Shown here: positions 24,696-33,069 of the stretch, in pieces
Layout: each line of letters begins with the position of its first letter
Position numbering within the stretch: position 1 is the stretch's first letter
Origin: CAIWHR01 sp963830485
GTDB lineage: Bacteria > Pseudomonadota > Gammaproteobacteria > Burkholderiales > Casimicrobiaceae
Direction of reading: 5' to 3'
Length of the DNA: 64,000 bases
Assembly (NCBI GenBank): GCA_963830485.1
Contig: CAWHNE010000005.1
Span: forward strand, 124,001-188,000
Made by a program: the position numbers and the translations under genes
Notes under the pieces: model-generated
What the model was told of the DNA's origin: nothing
What the model saw: the letters and a program-made list of their open reading frames with translations, nothing else
Database searches by the model: none

Positions 24696-26035
24696 GCCGG
24701 ATGCTCCGGCACGACGATCGAGCGAAACGCGTTCCAGTAGCCAGGATAGGTCTTGCGCACGCAATCGGGATCGTTGATCCGGACGGCGACACCGGCGAGG
24801 GAGGCGAGCGAGAAGCACATCGCCATTCGATGGTCGTCGTACGTGTCGATGGTCGCGGCGGCGAGCCGCGCCGGCGGGTGAACGGTGAGGCGATCGGCGC
24901 CCGTCTCGACGCGTGCGCCGAGCTTCGCGAGCTCGGCGGCCATCGCGGCGATCCGGTCGGTTTCCTTCACGCGCCAGCTCGCGATGCCGGTGAGGGTCGT
25001 CGGGCCGCGGGCGAAGAGCGCCACGACGGCGAGCGTCATCGCCGCGTCGGGAATCGCTGAGCAGTCGAACGTCGTTCCGGTGAGCGCGGTGCCCGCGGCC
25101 GCTTCGATCCAGTCGTTGCCGGAGCGGACGACAGCGCCCATCCGCGCGAGCGCGTCGGCAAAGCCGACGTCGCCCTGGATCGAATCGCGCCCCACGCCCG
25201 TCACCCGCACCGGCCCGCCGCCGATCGCGCCCGCGGCAAGAAAGTACGACGCGGACGACGCGTCGCCCTCGACGTCGATCGTCCCCGGCGATGCGTAGCG
25301 CGCGGAGCCGGGCACGCAAAACGACCGGCCGTCGGGGGAGGCGACGGCGACGCCGAAGCGCATCATCAGGTTCGTCGTGATCGCGACATAGGGCCGCGAA
25401 ATCAGCTCGCCCTCGATGTCTACGTGAATGTCGTGTCCCGTGCGCGCCGTCAGGAGCGGCAGCGCCATCAGCAGCGCGGACAGGTACTGGCTCGACACGT
25501 CGCCGTGCACGGCAACGCGCGCCGGGATTTCTCCATCTGCCGCGGGGCCAGGGCCAATCGCAAGGGGCGGATAGCCTTCGGACTCGAGGTAACGAACGTC
25601 GGCGCCCAAGGCTCGGAGCGCGTCGACCAGATCGCCGATCGGCCGCTCGTGCATCCGCGGCACACCGGCAAGCTCGTAGCGGCCGTTCGCGAGCGCAAGC
25701 ACGGCGGTCAGCGGGCGGAACGCGGTACCCGCGTTGCCGAGGAAGAGCGACACGCGGTCGTTCGGGATCGTGCCGCCGGTTCCGTGGACGATTACCTCGC
25801 CCTCCGTGCCCGGACATTCGACGCGCACGCCGAGGGCGCGCAGAGCGTCCTTCATCCGGTCGACATCGTCCGCGGCGAGCATTCCCCGCACGCGCGTGTC
25901 GCCCGCGGACAAGGCTGCCAGCAGCAGCGTGCGGTTCGAGATGCTCTTCGACCCGGGCAGCGCCACCGTACCCGCCGCGCGGGTCGCGGGTGGGAGATCG
26001 ATGTGCGGCGGCCGGGGCGTCGCAGCAGCGCTCAT
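24692..26035 (-). CDS. aroA: 3-phosphoshikimate 1-carboxyvinyltransferase (EPSP synthase)
   Basis: 447 residues; sixth step of the shikimate pathway. Signatures LPGSKSISNRTLLLAALSAG near residue 24, LFLGNAGTAFRPLTAV near residue 95 (the GNAGTAxRPL loop of glyphosate-sensitive class I enzymes), and the C-terminal TYDDHRMAMCFSLASLAG are all present. It follows tyrA by 15 bases and overlaps cmk. The order pheA-hisC-tyrA-aroA places it in a single aromatic amino acid operon. Confidence 0.96.
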   Translation of the reverse strand: MSAAATPRPPHIDLPPATRAAGTVALPGSKSISNRTLLLAALSAGDTRVRGMLAADDVDRMKDALRALGVRVECPGTEGEVIVHGTGGTIPNDRVSLFLGNAGTAFRPLTAVLALANGRYELAGVPRMHERPIGDLVDALRALGADVRYLESEGYPPLAIGPGPAADGEIPARVAVHGDVSSQYLSALLMALPLLTARTGHDIHVDIEGELISRPYVAITTNLMMRFGVAVASPDGRSFCVPGSARYASPGTIDVEGDASSASYFLAAGAIGGGPVRVTGVGRDSIQGDVGFADALARMGAVVRSGNDWIEAAAGTALTGTTFDCSAIPDAAMTLAVVALFARGPTTLTGIASWRVKETDRIAAMAAELAKLGARVETGADRLTVHPPARLAAATIDTYDDHRMAMCFSLASLAGVAVRINDPDCVRKTYPGYWNAFRSIVVPEHPA

Positions 26036-26050
26036 CGCCGGGCACGCCGG

Positions 26051-26986
26051 TCAGGCTTCGCGCGGGCCGTCTTCCGGCACGCGCCCGCCGGTGGCGTTGC
26101 GGCGGGAATCCCAGGCGCGGCGCGCGGCCCTGGCGGAGGCAAACACGGCTTCGAGTCCCGCGCCATCGCCAGCGGCGACCAGCGCAGTGACGCGATCGAG
26201 CTGGACCCGGAACGCGGCGAGTTCCGCCATGAGCGCGTCACGGTTCGCGAGCGTGATGTCGCGCCACATTTCGGGCGAGCTCGCGGCGATCCGCGTGAAG
26301 TCGCGGAAGCCGGAAGCCGCAAAACGGAACAGCTCCTCCGCGTCGGGGCGCGCCGCGAGTTCGTCGACGAGCGCGAACGCGAGCAGGTGCGGCAGGTGCG
26401 ATACCGCGGCGAACACGCGGTCGTGCGCGGCGGCGTCGAGCGTGCGCACGCGCGCGCCGCAGGTCTGCCAGGCGGCCGCGACCGTCGCGAGCGCGAGTGG
26501 ATCGGTCTCCGGCAGCGGCGTCAACACGACGTTGCGATCGGCGTAGAGAGTGGAGAAAGCCGCCGCCGCGCCCGACTGCTCGGTGCCTGCGATCGGATGG
26601 CCGGGGACGAATCGCGGCAGTGCATCGCCGAGCGTCGCGCGCGCGGCTTCGATGACGTCCTGCTTGGTGCTGCCGGCGTCGGTGACGATCGTGTGCGGGC
26701 CGAGATGCGACGCCATCGTCTCGAACAGCGCGCGGTATTGCGCGACCGGCGCCGCGAGCAGCACGATGTCGGTCGTCGCGAGCTCGCCCGTCCATTCGCC
26801 GTCGAGCGGAACGGAGCGGTCGATGATGCCGAGGTTCGCGGCCTCCTCGAGATTGATGCGGCCACGCCCGACCCCGACGATCGTGCCGGTCGCGCCGGCC
26901 GCCTTCTGCGCGAGCGCGAACGAGCCGCCGATGAGCCCGACGCCGACGACGACGAGCTTGTCGATGCGGTGCGCGGCGGGCGTCAT
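26051..26986 (-). CDS. tyrA: prephenate dehydrogenase
   Basis: 311 residues; makes 4-hydroxyphenylpyruvate for tyrosine. NAD(P)-binding motif VVVGVGLIGGSFALA at residue 12, then VTDAGSTKQDV, PRFVPGHPIAGTEQSGAAAA (substrate-binding block) and SHLPHLLAFALVDEL. There is no ACT or chorismate mutase domain, so feedback must come from elsewhere. It lies 25 bases after hisC on the same strand. In some relatives the enzyme prefers arogenate; this cannot be settled from sequence here. Confidence 0.92.
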   Translation of the reverse strand: MTPAAHRIDKLVVVGVGLIGGSFALAQKAAGATGTIVGVGRGRINLEEAANLGIIDRSVPLDGEWTGELATTDIVLLAAPVAQYRALFETMASHLGPHTIVTDAGSTKQDVIEAARATLGDALPRFVPGHPIAGTEQSGAAAAFSTLYADRNVVLTPLPETDPLALATVAAAWQTCGARVRTLDAAAHDRVFAAVSHLPHLLAFALVDELAARPDAEELFRFAASGFRDFTRIAASSPEMWRDITLANRDALMAELAAFRVQLDRVTALVAAGDGAGLEAVFASARAARRAWDSRRNATGGRVPEDGPREA

Positions 26987-27011
26987 CGCGCTGGGGGGAG
27001 CCGCGCAACCG

Positions 27012-28142
27012 TCAGCGCGCGAGCGCGCGCTCGAGGGCGTCGAGCAGGCGGCGATTCTCGGCCGCGATGCCGACGGTCACCCGCAGCCACTCGGGCAGCG
27101 CGTAGTTGGCCACCGGACGCACGATGACGCCCTGCTCCAGCAGCCGCTGGTAGACGCGCCCCGCATCGCCGACTTTGACGAGCACAAAGTTCGCGTGCGA
27201 CGGCACGAACGCGAGCCCGAGCCGCCGGAACCCTTCCTCCAGCGCCGCGCGGCCGGCCGTGTTGAGCGCGCGGCTCTCGTCGACATAGGCAGTATCGGCG
27301 AGCGCGGCCAGCGCTGCCGCCTGCGCGAGCGCGTTCACGTTGAACGGCTGGCGGACCCGATTCAGCATCTCGGCGACTTGCGCGTTCATGAGCCCGTAGC
27401 CGACGCGCAGCGCGGCCAGCCCGTACGCTTTCGAGAACGTCCGCGAGACGACGAGATGCGAATACTTCCGGGTCCACTCCGCGCTCGGCGCGCACTGCGC
27501 GGGCTCGAGGTACTCGTTGTACGCCTCGTCGAGCACGACCAGCACGTCCTCCGGCACCGACGCGATGAACGCCTCGACCGCGGCCGGGGCAAGCCAGGTT
27601 CCGGTCGGGTTGTTCGGATTGGCGACGAACACGATACGCGTCGTCGCCGCGATCGCCGCGCGCATCGCTGGCAGGTCGTGCCCCATGTCCTTCGCGGCGA
27701 CCTCGATGCCGGTCGCGCCGCGCGCCTGGGTGGCCAGCGGGTAAACGGCGAACGCGTGCCGCGAATACACCGCGGAGTCGCCGGGGCGCAGGAACGCCTG
27801 AGTGACGAGCTCGAGGACGTCGTTGCTGCCGTTGCCGAGCACGATCTCGTCCGCGGTGACGCCGAAGCGCGCGGCCAACGCGGACTTGAGCGCGAAGCCG
27901 TTGCCGTCCGGATAGCGGGACAGCTCCTCGGTCGCTGCGGCGAGCGCGCGTCGCACGGCCGGGCCCGGGCCACGGGGGTTCTCGTTCGACGCGAGCTTGA
28001 CGATGCTCTGCGGATCGAGCCCGAACTCGCGTGCGAGCTCGTCGACCGGCTTGCCCGGGATGTAGCGCGCGATCTTGCGCACGTACTCCGGGGCGAGCCG
28101 TGACGGATCGTGGGGATGCGGTGCGACGGCGGGCGAGGCCAT
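27012..28142 (-). CDS. hisC: histidinol-phosphate / aromatic aminotransferase
   Basis: 376 residues; PLP-dependent fold type I. Signatures: LASNENPRGPGPAVRRAL near residue 50, FVANPNNPTGTWL, DEAYNEY, and the PLP-lysine block VSRTFSKAYGLAALRVGYG near residue 235. HisC paralogs in this position between pheA and tyrA commonly transaminate aromatic keto acids as well as histidinol phosphate, so a role in phenylalanine/tyrosine formation is likely. ATG 28142 lies 7 bases after the pheA stop. Confidence 0.92.
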   Translation of the reverse strand: MASPAVAPHPHDPSRLAPEYVRKIARYIPGKPVDELAREFGLDPQSIVKLASNENPRGPGPAVRRALAAATEELSRYPDGNGFALKSALAARFGVTADEIVLGNGSNDVLELVTQAFLRPGDSAVYSRHAFAVYPLATQARGATGIEVAAKDMGHDLPAMRAAIAATTRIVFVANPNNPTGTWLAPAAVEAFIASVPEDVLVVLDEAYNEYLEPAQCAPSAEWTRKYSHLVVSRTFSKAYGLAALRVGYGLMNAQVAEMLNRVRQPFNVNALAQAAALAALADTAYVDESRALNTAGRAALEEGFRRLGLAFVPSHANFVLVKVGDAGRVYQRLLEQGVIVRPVANYALPEWLRVTVGIAAENRRLLDALERALAR

Positions 28143-28149
28143 GACTCTC

Positions 28150-29235
28150 CTAATAAACCGCTGCAGGATAGGATCCCAATATCTTGATAAAAGGCGCTTT
28201 TTCTCGGAGCTCCGACAAGGCAGCAGCGACGGGCGCGTCGGAGGCGTGACCCACCAGGTCGACGAAGAACAGGTATTCCCACAGGCCGGTGCGCGCCGGC
28301 CGCGATTCGAGCCGCGACATGGAAACGCCGTGCTTGGCGATCGGCTCGAGCAGCGCATAGACCGCGCCCGGACGATTCGGCGCCGACATCACGAGCGAGG
28401 TCTCGTCGCGCCCGGACGGCGGAACGTCCTGCGTGCCCAGCACCCAGAAACGCGTCGTGTTGTTGGGCTCGTCCTCGATATGCGGCGCGAGGATGTCGAG
28501 GCCGTAGATCGCCGCGGCGAGGTCCCCCGCGATCGCCGCGGTCCCGGGTTCCGAGGCGGCGAGCCGCGCCGCCTCGGCATTGCTCGACACGGCGACGCGG
28601 GCGGCGGACGGCAGGTGTCGCGCGAGCCATTCCGCGCACTGGGACAGCGACTGCGCGTGCGAATAGACGCGCGTGACGGCAGCGAGCGCGGTCGCCTTCG
28701 AAAGCAGGTTCTGGCCGATGCGCAGCTTGATCTCGCCGCAGATGGAGAGCGGCGTCTGGCACATGAGGTCGAGCGTGCGCCCGACGGCACCTTCGGTCGA
28801 GTTCTCGACCGGCACCACAGCGTAGTCGGTCTGGCTGCCTTCGGCCGCGCGGAACACCTCGTCGATCGTCGCGTACGGCTCGGCGTGCGCAAACTGCCCG
28901 AAGTGCTTGGCGGCGGCCGCGTGCGAGAACGTTCCGGCCGGCCCCAGGTAGGCGACGCGCACCGGCTGCTCGAGCGCGAGGCACGCCGACATCACCTGAC
29001 GGAAGACGCCGGCGACGGCCTCGTTGGGCAGTGGGCCACGGTTCTCCGCCTGCAGCCGCAGGAGCACCTGCGCCTCCCGCTCGGGCCGGTAGGCCGCGCC
29101 GCCGGACTTGAGCTGGCCGATCGCGTGCGCGTGGGTCGCGCGCGCATTGAGCCGGGCCAGGAGCTCGCGGTCGATCGCGTCGATCGCGGCGCGGTGGCGG
29201 GCGAGCTCGCGCTCGCGGTCGTCGGCGCTGGCCAT
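28150..29235 (-). CDS. pheA: bifunctional chorismate mutase / prephenate dehydratase
   Basis: 361 residues in three domains: chorismate mutase (about 1-90, RAAIDAIDRELLARLNARATHA), prephenate dehydratase (about 93-270, with VAYLGPAGTFSHAAAAKHFG and VPVENSTEGAVGRTLDL), and a C-terminal ACT domain (about 278-355, with ESRPARTGLWEYLFFVDL) that binds phenylalanine for feedback inhibition. It opens the aromatic operon. It starts 26 bases after gyrA; in many betaproteobacteria serC lies between these two genes and is missing here. Confidence 0.95.
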   Translation of the reverse strand: MASADDRERELARHRAAIDAIDRELLARLNARATHAHAIGQLKSGGAAYRPEREAQVLLRLQAENRGPLPNEAVAGVFRQVMSACLALEQPVRVAYLGPAGTFSHAAAAKHFGQFAHAEPYATIDEVFRAAEGSQTDYAVVPVENSTEGAVGRTLDLMCQTPLSICGEIKLRIGQNLLSKATALAAVTRVYSHAQSLSQCAEWLARHLPSAARVAVSSNAEAARLAASEPGTAAIAGDLAAAIYGLDILAPHIEDEPNNTTRFWVLGTQDVPPSGRDETSLVMSAPNRPGAVYALLEPIAKHGVSMSRLESRPARTGLWEYLFFVDLVGHASDAPVAAALSELREKAPFIKILGSYPAAVY

Positions 29236-29261
29236 CGGCGGAGTGCGCGAAATCCGCGGCG

Positions 29262-31814
29262 CTACTCGTCTTCCTCTTCGCGCTCGACCACGCGCTCGAG
29301 GCCGGCGAGCTTCTCGCCCTCGCCCAGGTTGATGAGCGTGACCCCTTGCGTCGAGCGGCCCATTTCGCGGATCGACTTCACCTTCGTGCGGATCAGTACG
29401 CCGCCGGTCGAGATCAGCATCACCTCGTCGTCGTCGCGCACCAGCGAGGCGGCGACCACCGTGCCGTTGCGCCCGCTCTGCTGGATCGCGATCATGCCCT
29501 TGGTGCCGCGCCCGTGCCGCGTGTGCTCGACGATCGGCGTGCGCTTGCCGTAGCCGTTCTCCGTCGCCGTCAGCACCGACTGCTCCTCGTCCTCGGCGAC
29601 CAGCATCGAGATCACGCGCTGATTCTTCTCCAGCATCATCCCGCGCACGCCGTGCGCACCGCGGCCCATCGGCCGCACGTCGTTCTCGTCGAAGCGCACC
29701 GCCTTGCCGGCCGACGAGAACAGCATGACGTCGTGCTTGCCGTCGGTGAGCGCGGCGCCGATCAGCGAGTCGCCGTCGGCGAGATCGACCGCGATGATGC
29801 CGGAGGTGCGCGGCCGCGAGAAGTCCGACAGCGGAGTCTTCTTGACGGTCCCCATCGCCGTCGCCATGAACACGAATTCGTTGTCGGTGAACGCTTTGAC
29901 CGGCAGGATCGCGGTGATCTTCTCGTTGTCGGCGAGCGGCACCAGGTTGACGATCGGCTTGCCGCGAGCTCCGCGCGAACCCTGCGGTACGTTGTAGACC
30001 TTGAGCCAGTACACACGGCCGCGGTTGGAGAAGCACAGGATGTAGTCGTGCGTGTTGGCAATGAAGAGCCGGTCGATGAAGTCGTCCTCCTTCGTCGCCG
30101 TCGCCTGCTTGCCGCGGCCCCCGCGCTTCTGCGCGCGATACTCGGCCACCGCCTGCGCCTTCATGTAGCCCCCGTGCGACAGCGTGACGACCATATCGGC
30201 GGGCGCGATCAGGTCCTCGAGCGAGAGATCCACGCTTTGCGCGACAATCTCCGAGCGCCGAGCGTCGCCGAATTCCGTCTTGATCGCGGCCAGCTCGTCA
30301 CCGACGATCGCCTTGACGCGCGCGGGCTTCGCGAGGATGTCGATCAGGTCGACGATCTGCGTCATCACCTCGCGGTACTCGGCGAAGATCTTGTCCTGTT
30401 CGAGGCCGGTCAGCCGCTGCAGGCGCAGCTCGAGGATCGCCTGCGCCTGGGTGTCGGAGAGCCGGTAGCCGTGCGCCGCCGCCTGCCAGCCGTATTCGAG
30501 CGGCAAGCCCTCCGGCCGCGCCGCGTCCGCGGCAGCGCGCTGCAGCATCTCCTCCACCAGCGGCGAGCGCCACGTCTTCGCCATCAGCGCGGCCTTCGCT
30601 TCCGGCGGGCTCGCGGCCGCCTTGATCAGCGCGACGATCTCGTCGACGTTCGAGAGCGCGACGGCGAGGCCTTCCAGGATGTGGCCCCGTTCGCGCGCAC
30701 GCCTGAGCTCGAAGCGCGTGCGCCGAACGACGACCTCGCGCCGATGCAGGAGGAAGAACTCGAGGAACTGCTTGAGATTGAGGAGCCGCGGCGCGCCGTC
30801 GACCAGCGCAACCATGTTCATCCCGAAGCTGTCCTGCAGCTGCGTCAGCTTGAAGAGGTTGTTCTGGACGATCTCGGCGACTTCGCCCCGCTTCAACTCG
30901 ATCACCACGCGCATGCCCGACTTGTCGGACTCGTCGCGGAGGTCGGCGATCCCCTCGAGCTTCTTTTCGCGGACGAGCTCGCCGATCCTGATCAGCAGGT
31001 TCGCCTTGTTCACCTGGTACGGGATCTCGTCGACGATGATCGCCTGGCGCTCGCCCTTGCCGATGTCCTCGACGTGCGTGCGCGCGCGAATCACCACGCG
31101 GCCGCGTCCAGTGCGGTAGCCCTCGCGGACACCTTCGGTGCCGTAGACGATCCCGGCCGTGGGAAAGTCAGGCGCGGGAACGATGTCGATCAGCTCTTCG
31201 ATGCCGATCTCGGGATTCGCGAGCAGTGCGAGGCACGCATCGACGACCTCGGTCAGGTTGTGCGGCGGGATGTTCGTCGCCATCCCGACCGCGATCCCCG
31301 AGGATCCGTTGACGAGCAGGTTGGGCAGCCGCGACGGCAGCACCGCCGGCTCCAGCTCTTTGCCGTCGTAGTTCGGGACGAAGTCGACGGTCTCCTTGTC
31401 GATGTCGGCGACGAGCTCGCCCGCAATCTTCTCGAGCCGGCACTCGGTGTACCGGTAGGCGGCGGCCGAATCCCCGTCCACTGAGCCGAAGTTGCCCTGC
31501 CCGTCGATCAGCGGATAGCGCAGCGAGAAGTCCTGCACCATCCGCACCAGCGCTTCGTAGGTCGCCGCGTCGCCATGCGGGTGGTATTTGCCGAGCACGT
31601 CGCCCACCACGCGCGCGCACTTCACATACGGCCGGTTGTGCACGATGTTCGCCTCGTGCATCGCGTAGAGCACGCGGCGGTGCACCGGCTTGAGGCCGTC
31701 GCGGACGTCGGGCAGCGCCCGGCCCACGATCACGCTCATCGCGTAATCGAGGTAGGAATGCCGCATCTCGGCTTCGAGGCTGATCGGCAGGGTTTCTTTG
31801 GCAAACTGCTCCAT
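29262..31814 (-). CDS. gyrA: DNA gyrase subunit A
   Basis: 850 residues; the DNA breakage-reunion subunit of gyrase. Catalytic Tyr122 lies in AAAYRYTECRLEK, and numbering matches E. coli GyrA exactly. The quinolone-resistance region reads KYHPHGDAATYEALVRM, so position 83 is Ala (Ser in E. coli) and 87 is Glu (Asp in E. coli). The C-terminal beta-pinwheel begins around residue 530 and contains the GyrA-box-like stretch QKRGGRGKQ. It heads the long minus-strand run. About 400 bases separate it from the divergent ompA. Confidence 0.96.
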   Translation of the reverse strand: MEQFAKETLPISLEAEMRHSYLDYAMSVIVGRALPDVRDGLKPVHRRVLYAMHEANIVHNRPYVKCARVVGDVLGKYHPHGDAATYEALVRMVQDFSLRYPLIDGQGNFGSVDGDSAAAYRYTECRLEKIAGELVADIDKETVDFVPNYDGKELEPAVLPSRLPNLLVNGSSGIAVGMATNIPPHNLTEVVDACLALLANPEIGIEELIDIVPAPDFPTAGIVYGTEGVREGYRTGRGRVVIRARTHVEDIGKGERQAIIVDEIPYQVNKANLLIRIGELVREKKLEGIADLRDESDKSGMRVVIELKRGEVAEIVQNNLFKLTQLQDSFGMNMVALVDGAPRLLNLKQFLEFFLLHRREVVVRRTRFELRRARERGHILEGLAVALSNVDEIVALIKAAASPPEAKAALMAKTWRSPLVEEMLQRAAADAARPEGLPLEYGWQAAAHGYRLSDTQAQAILELRLQRLTGLEQDKIFAEYREVMTQIVDLIDILAKPARVKAIVGDELAAIKTEFGDARRSEIVAQSVDLSLEDLIAPADMVVTLSHGGYMKAQAVAEYRAQKRGGRGKQATATKEDDFIDRLFIANTHDYILCFSNRGRVYWLKVYNVPQGSRGARGKPIVNLVPLADNEKITAILPVKAFTDNEFVFMATAMGTVKKTPLSDFSRPRTSGIIAVDLADGDSLIGAALTDGKHDVMLFSSAGKAVRFDENDVRPMGRGAHGVRGMMLEKNQRVISMLVAEDEEQSVLTATENGYGKRTPIVEHTRHGRGTKGMIAIQQSGRNGTVVAASLVRDDDEVMLISTGGVLIRTKVKSIREMGRSTQGVTLINLGEGEKLAGLERVVEREEEDE

Positions 31815-32065
31815 GGGCGGGGATTTCTTTCTCGAATGCCGTTACTCGATGGTCGTCCCTGCGGCCGCCGCGGGGTTTCTGGCGCTTTGGTTGTCCCGGG
31901 CAGGCGTCCTGCCGGTCGCTGCCGGCGGCGGGATTCGCCGAACTCCGCCGGCCGGGCGCCCGGGCGCCGGAAGACGACGGAGAGCCTTGAAAATGCAAAA
32001 TTTTATCACGGCGTTGCACGGCCGCGACAGTCGTTCTGCGCGTGTTGCAGAAACCCCGTTTTCTT
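31815..32065. other. intergenic leader between gyrA and ompA
   Basis: No gene is seen. The region should carry the gyrA promoter on the minus strand; a TAAAAT hexamer at about 32004-32009 (minus reading) lies in an AT-rich patch but lacks a clear -35. That would give gyrA a leader of about 190 bases. A run of GC-rich palindromic sequence at about 31910-31980 shows no recognisable motif. Confidence 0.4.
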
Positions 32066-32095
32066 TTGCACCCCCGGAAACCCCTGTGCTATAGT
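32066..32095 (+). promoter_or_regulatory. sigma-70-type promoter for ompA
   Basis: TTGCAC (32066-32071) and TATAGT (32090-32095) are separated by 18 bases, a good match to the housekeeping consensus. Transcription from here would give an ompA leader of about 110 bases, ending in the ribosome-binding sequence AAAGGGGTGAAACA just before ATG 32214. Confidence 0.65.
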
Positions 32096-32213
32096 TTTCG
32101 TGGAAACAAAGGATTCGGCGCGTCCGCGCTCCGGCCCTGCGCGCGGAGGGACGCGGGAATTTGCAAGGTTTGCAGAAGAACTTGTTCAAAACCAAAGCCA
32201 AAGGGGTGAAACA

Positions 32214-32978
32214 ATGACTCGTCGTTTCGTGACCGGTGCCGTCATCGGCGCGCTTGCCGCGGTGATGTCCGCCGGCGCCGCTGCGCAAACGAAGGCAGAC
32301 CCGAAGAGCTACGTGCCGGGCGTCGCCGGATGCAACACGGACAACTGCGGTTATTGGCTTTCGGCCACCGGTACCCCGGACAACAACGTCGTGAAGAGCG
32401 GTGCCTACAACGGCGCCGCCGGCCTCTCGGGCAACCTCTGCTGGCGCACCGGCTACTGGGCGCCGAGCATGGCGATCGAGCAATGCGACCCGGATCTCGT
32501 GCCGAAGCCCGCGCCGCCGCCGCCCCCGCCGCCAGCTCCGCCGCCGCCGGCTCCGCCGCCGCCGCCTCCGCCGCCGCCGCCGCCGCAAGTGCAGAAGATC
32601 ACCCTCGCGTCGAAGGCGCTGTTCGACTTCGACAAGGCGGTGCTGAAGCCCGAGGGGAAGGCCGCGATCGACAGCGAGATCATCTCGAAGCTGCCGGGCG
32701 TGCAGAAGCTCGAGCTCGTGCTGGTGACGGGCCACACCGACCCGATCGGCACGCAGGCGTACAACCAGAAGCTGTCGGAACGCCGTGCTGACGCGGTCCG
32801 CGACTACCTGGTGTCGAAGGGCGTGCCGAAGGACAAGATCGAGACGCTCGGCATGGGCAAGACGCAGCCGATCCCCGGCCTCGTCTGCAACCAGAAGAAC
32901 TTCAAAGAAAAGGTCGCGTGCCTCGCACCCGATCGCCGCGTCGAAGTCGAAGTGAAGGGCGAGGTCGTCAAGAAGTAA
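32214..32978 (+). CDS. ompA: OmpA-family outer membrane protein with proline-rich linker
   Basis: 254 residues. A signal peptide (about 1-25, cleaved after AGAAAQ) is followed by a short N-terminal region with four Cys (40, 45, 76, 91), not a full eight-strand barrel. A linker of almost pure proline with a few alanines spans about residues 98-124. The C-terminal OmpA-like domain starts near residue 135 (ALFDFDKAVLKPEGKAAID) and has the peptidoglycan-binding HTDPIGTQAYNQKLSERRAD motif. It should tether the outer membrane to peptidoglycan. A strong terminator follows immediately. Short-N-terminus proteins of this type are common in betaproteobacteria. Confidence 0.88.
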   Translation: MTRRFVTGAVIGALAAVMSAGAAAQTKADPKSYVPGVAGCNTDNCGYWLSATGTPDNNVVKSGAYNGAAGLSGNLCWRTGYWAPSMAIEQCDPDLVPKPAPPPPPPPAPPPPAPPPPPPPPPPPQVQKITLASKALFDFDKAVLKPEGKAAIDSEIISKLPGVQKLELVLVTGHTDPIGTQAYNQKLSERRADAVRDYLVSKGVPKDKIETLGMGKTQPIPGLVCNQKNFKEKVACLAPDRRVEVEVKGEVVKK

Positions 32979-32997
32979 CACGATCCTCGCTGAAAAG

Positions 32998-33025
32998 AGC
33001 CCCGCCGCCGGCGGGGCTTTTTTTT
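32998..33025 (+). terminator. intrinsic terminator after ompA
   Basis: AGCCCCGCC and GGCGGGGCT form a perfect 9-bp stem around a GCC loop (32998-33018), followed by eight T residues (33018-33025). It starts 19 bases after the ompA stop codon. Confidence 0.92.
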
Positions 33026-33069
33026 CGCTTGGCGCGGCATAATGCGCGGGCGTTCACTGTCATTCGCCG

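Noticed and set aside
32510..32590. CCG-rich tract in ompA as a possible microsatellite or phase-variable site
   Set aside because: It encodes an ordinary Pro/Ala linker with mixed codons in frame; length change in triplets would not switch the gene off.
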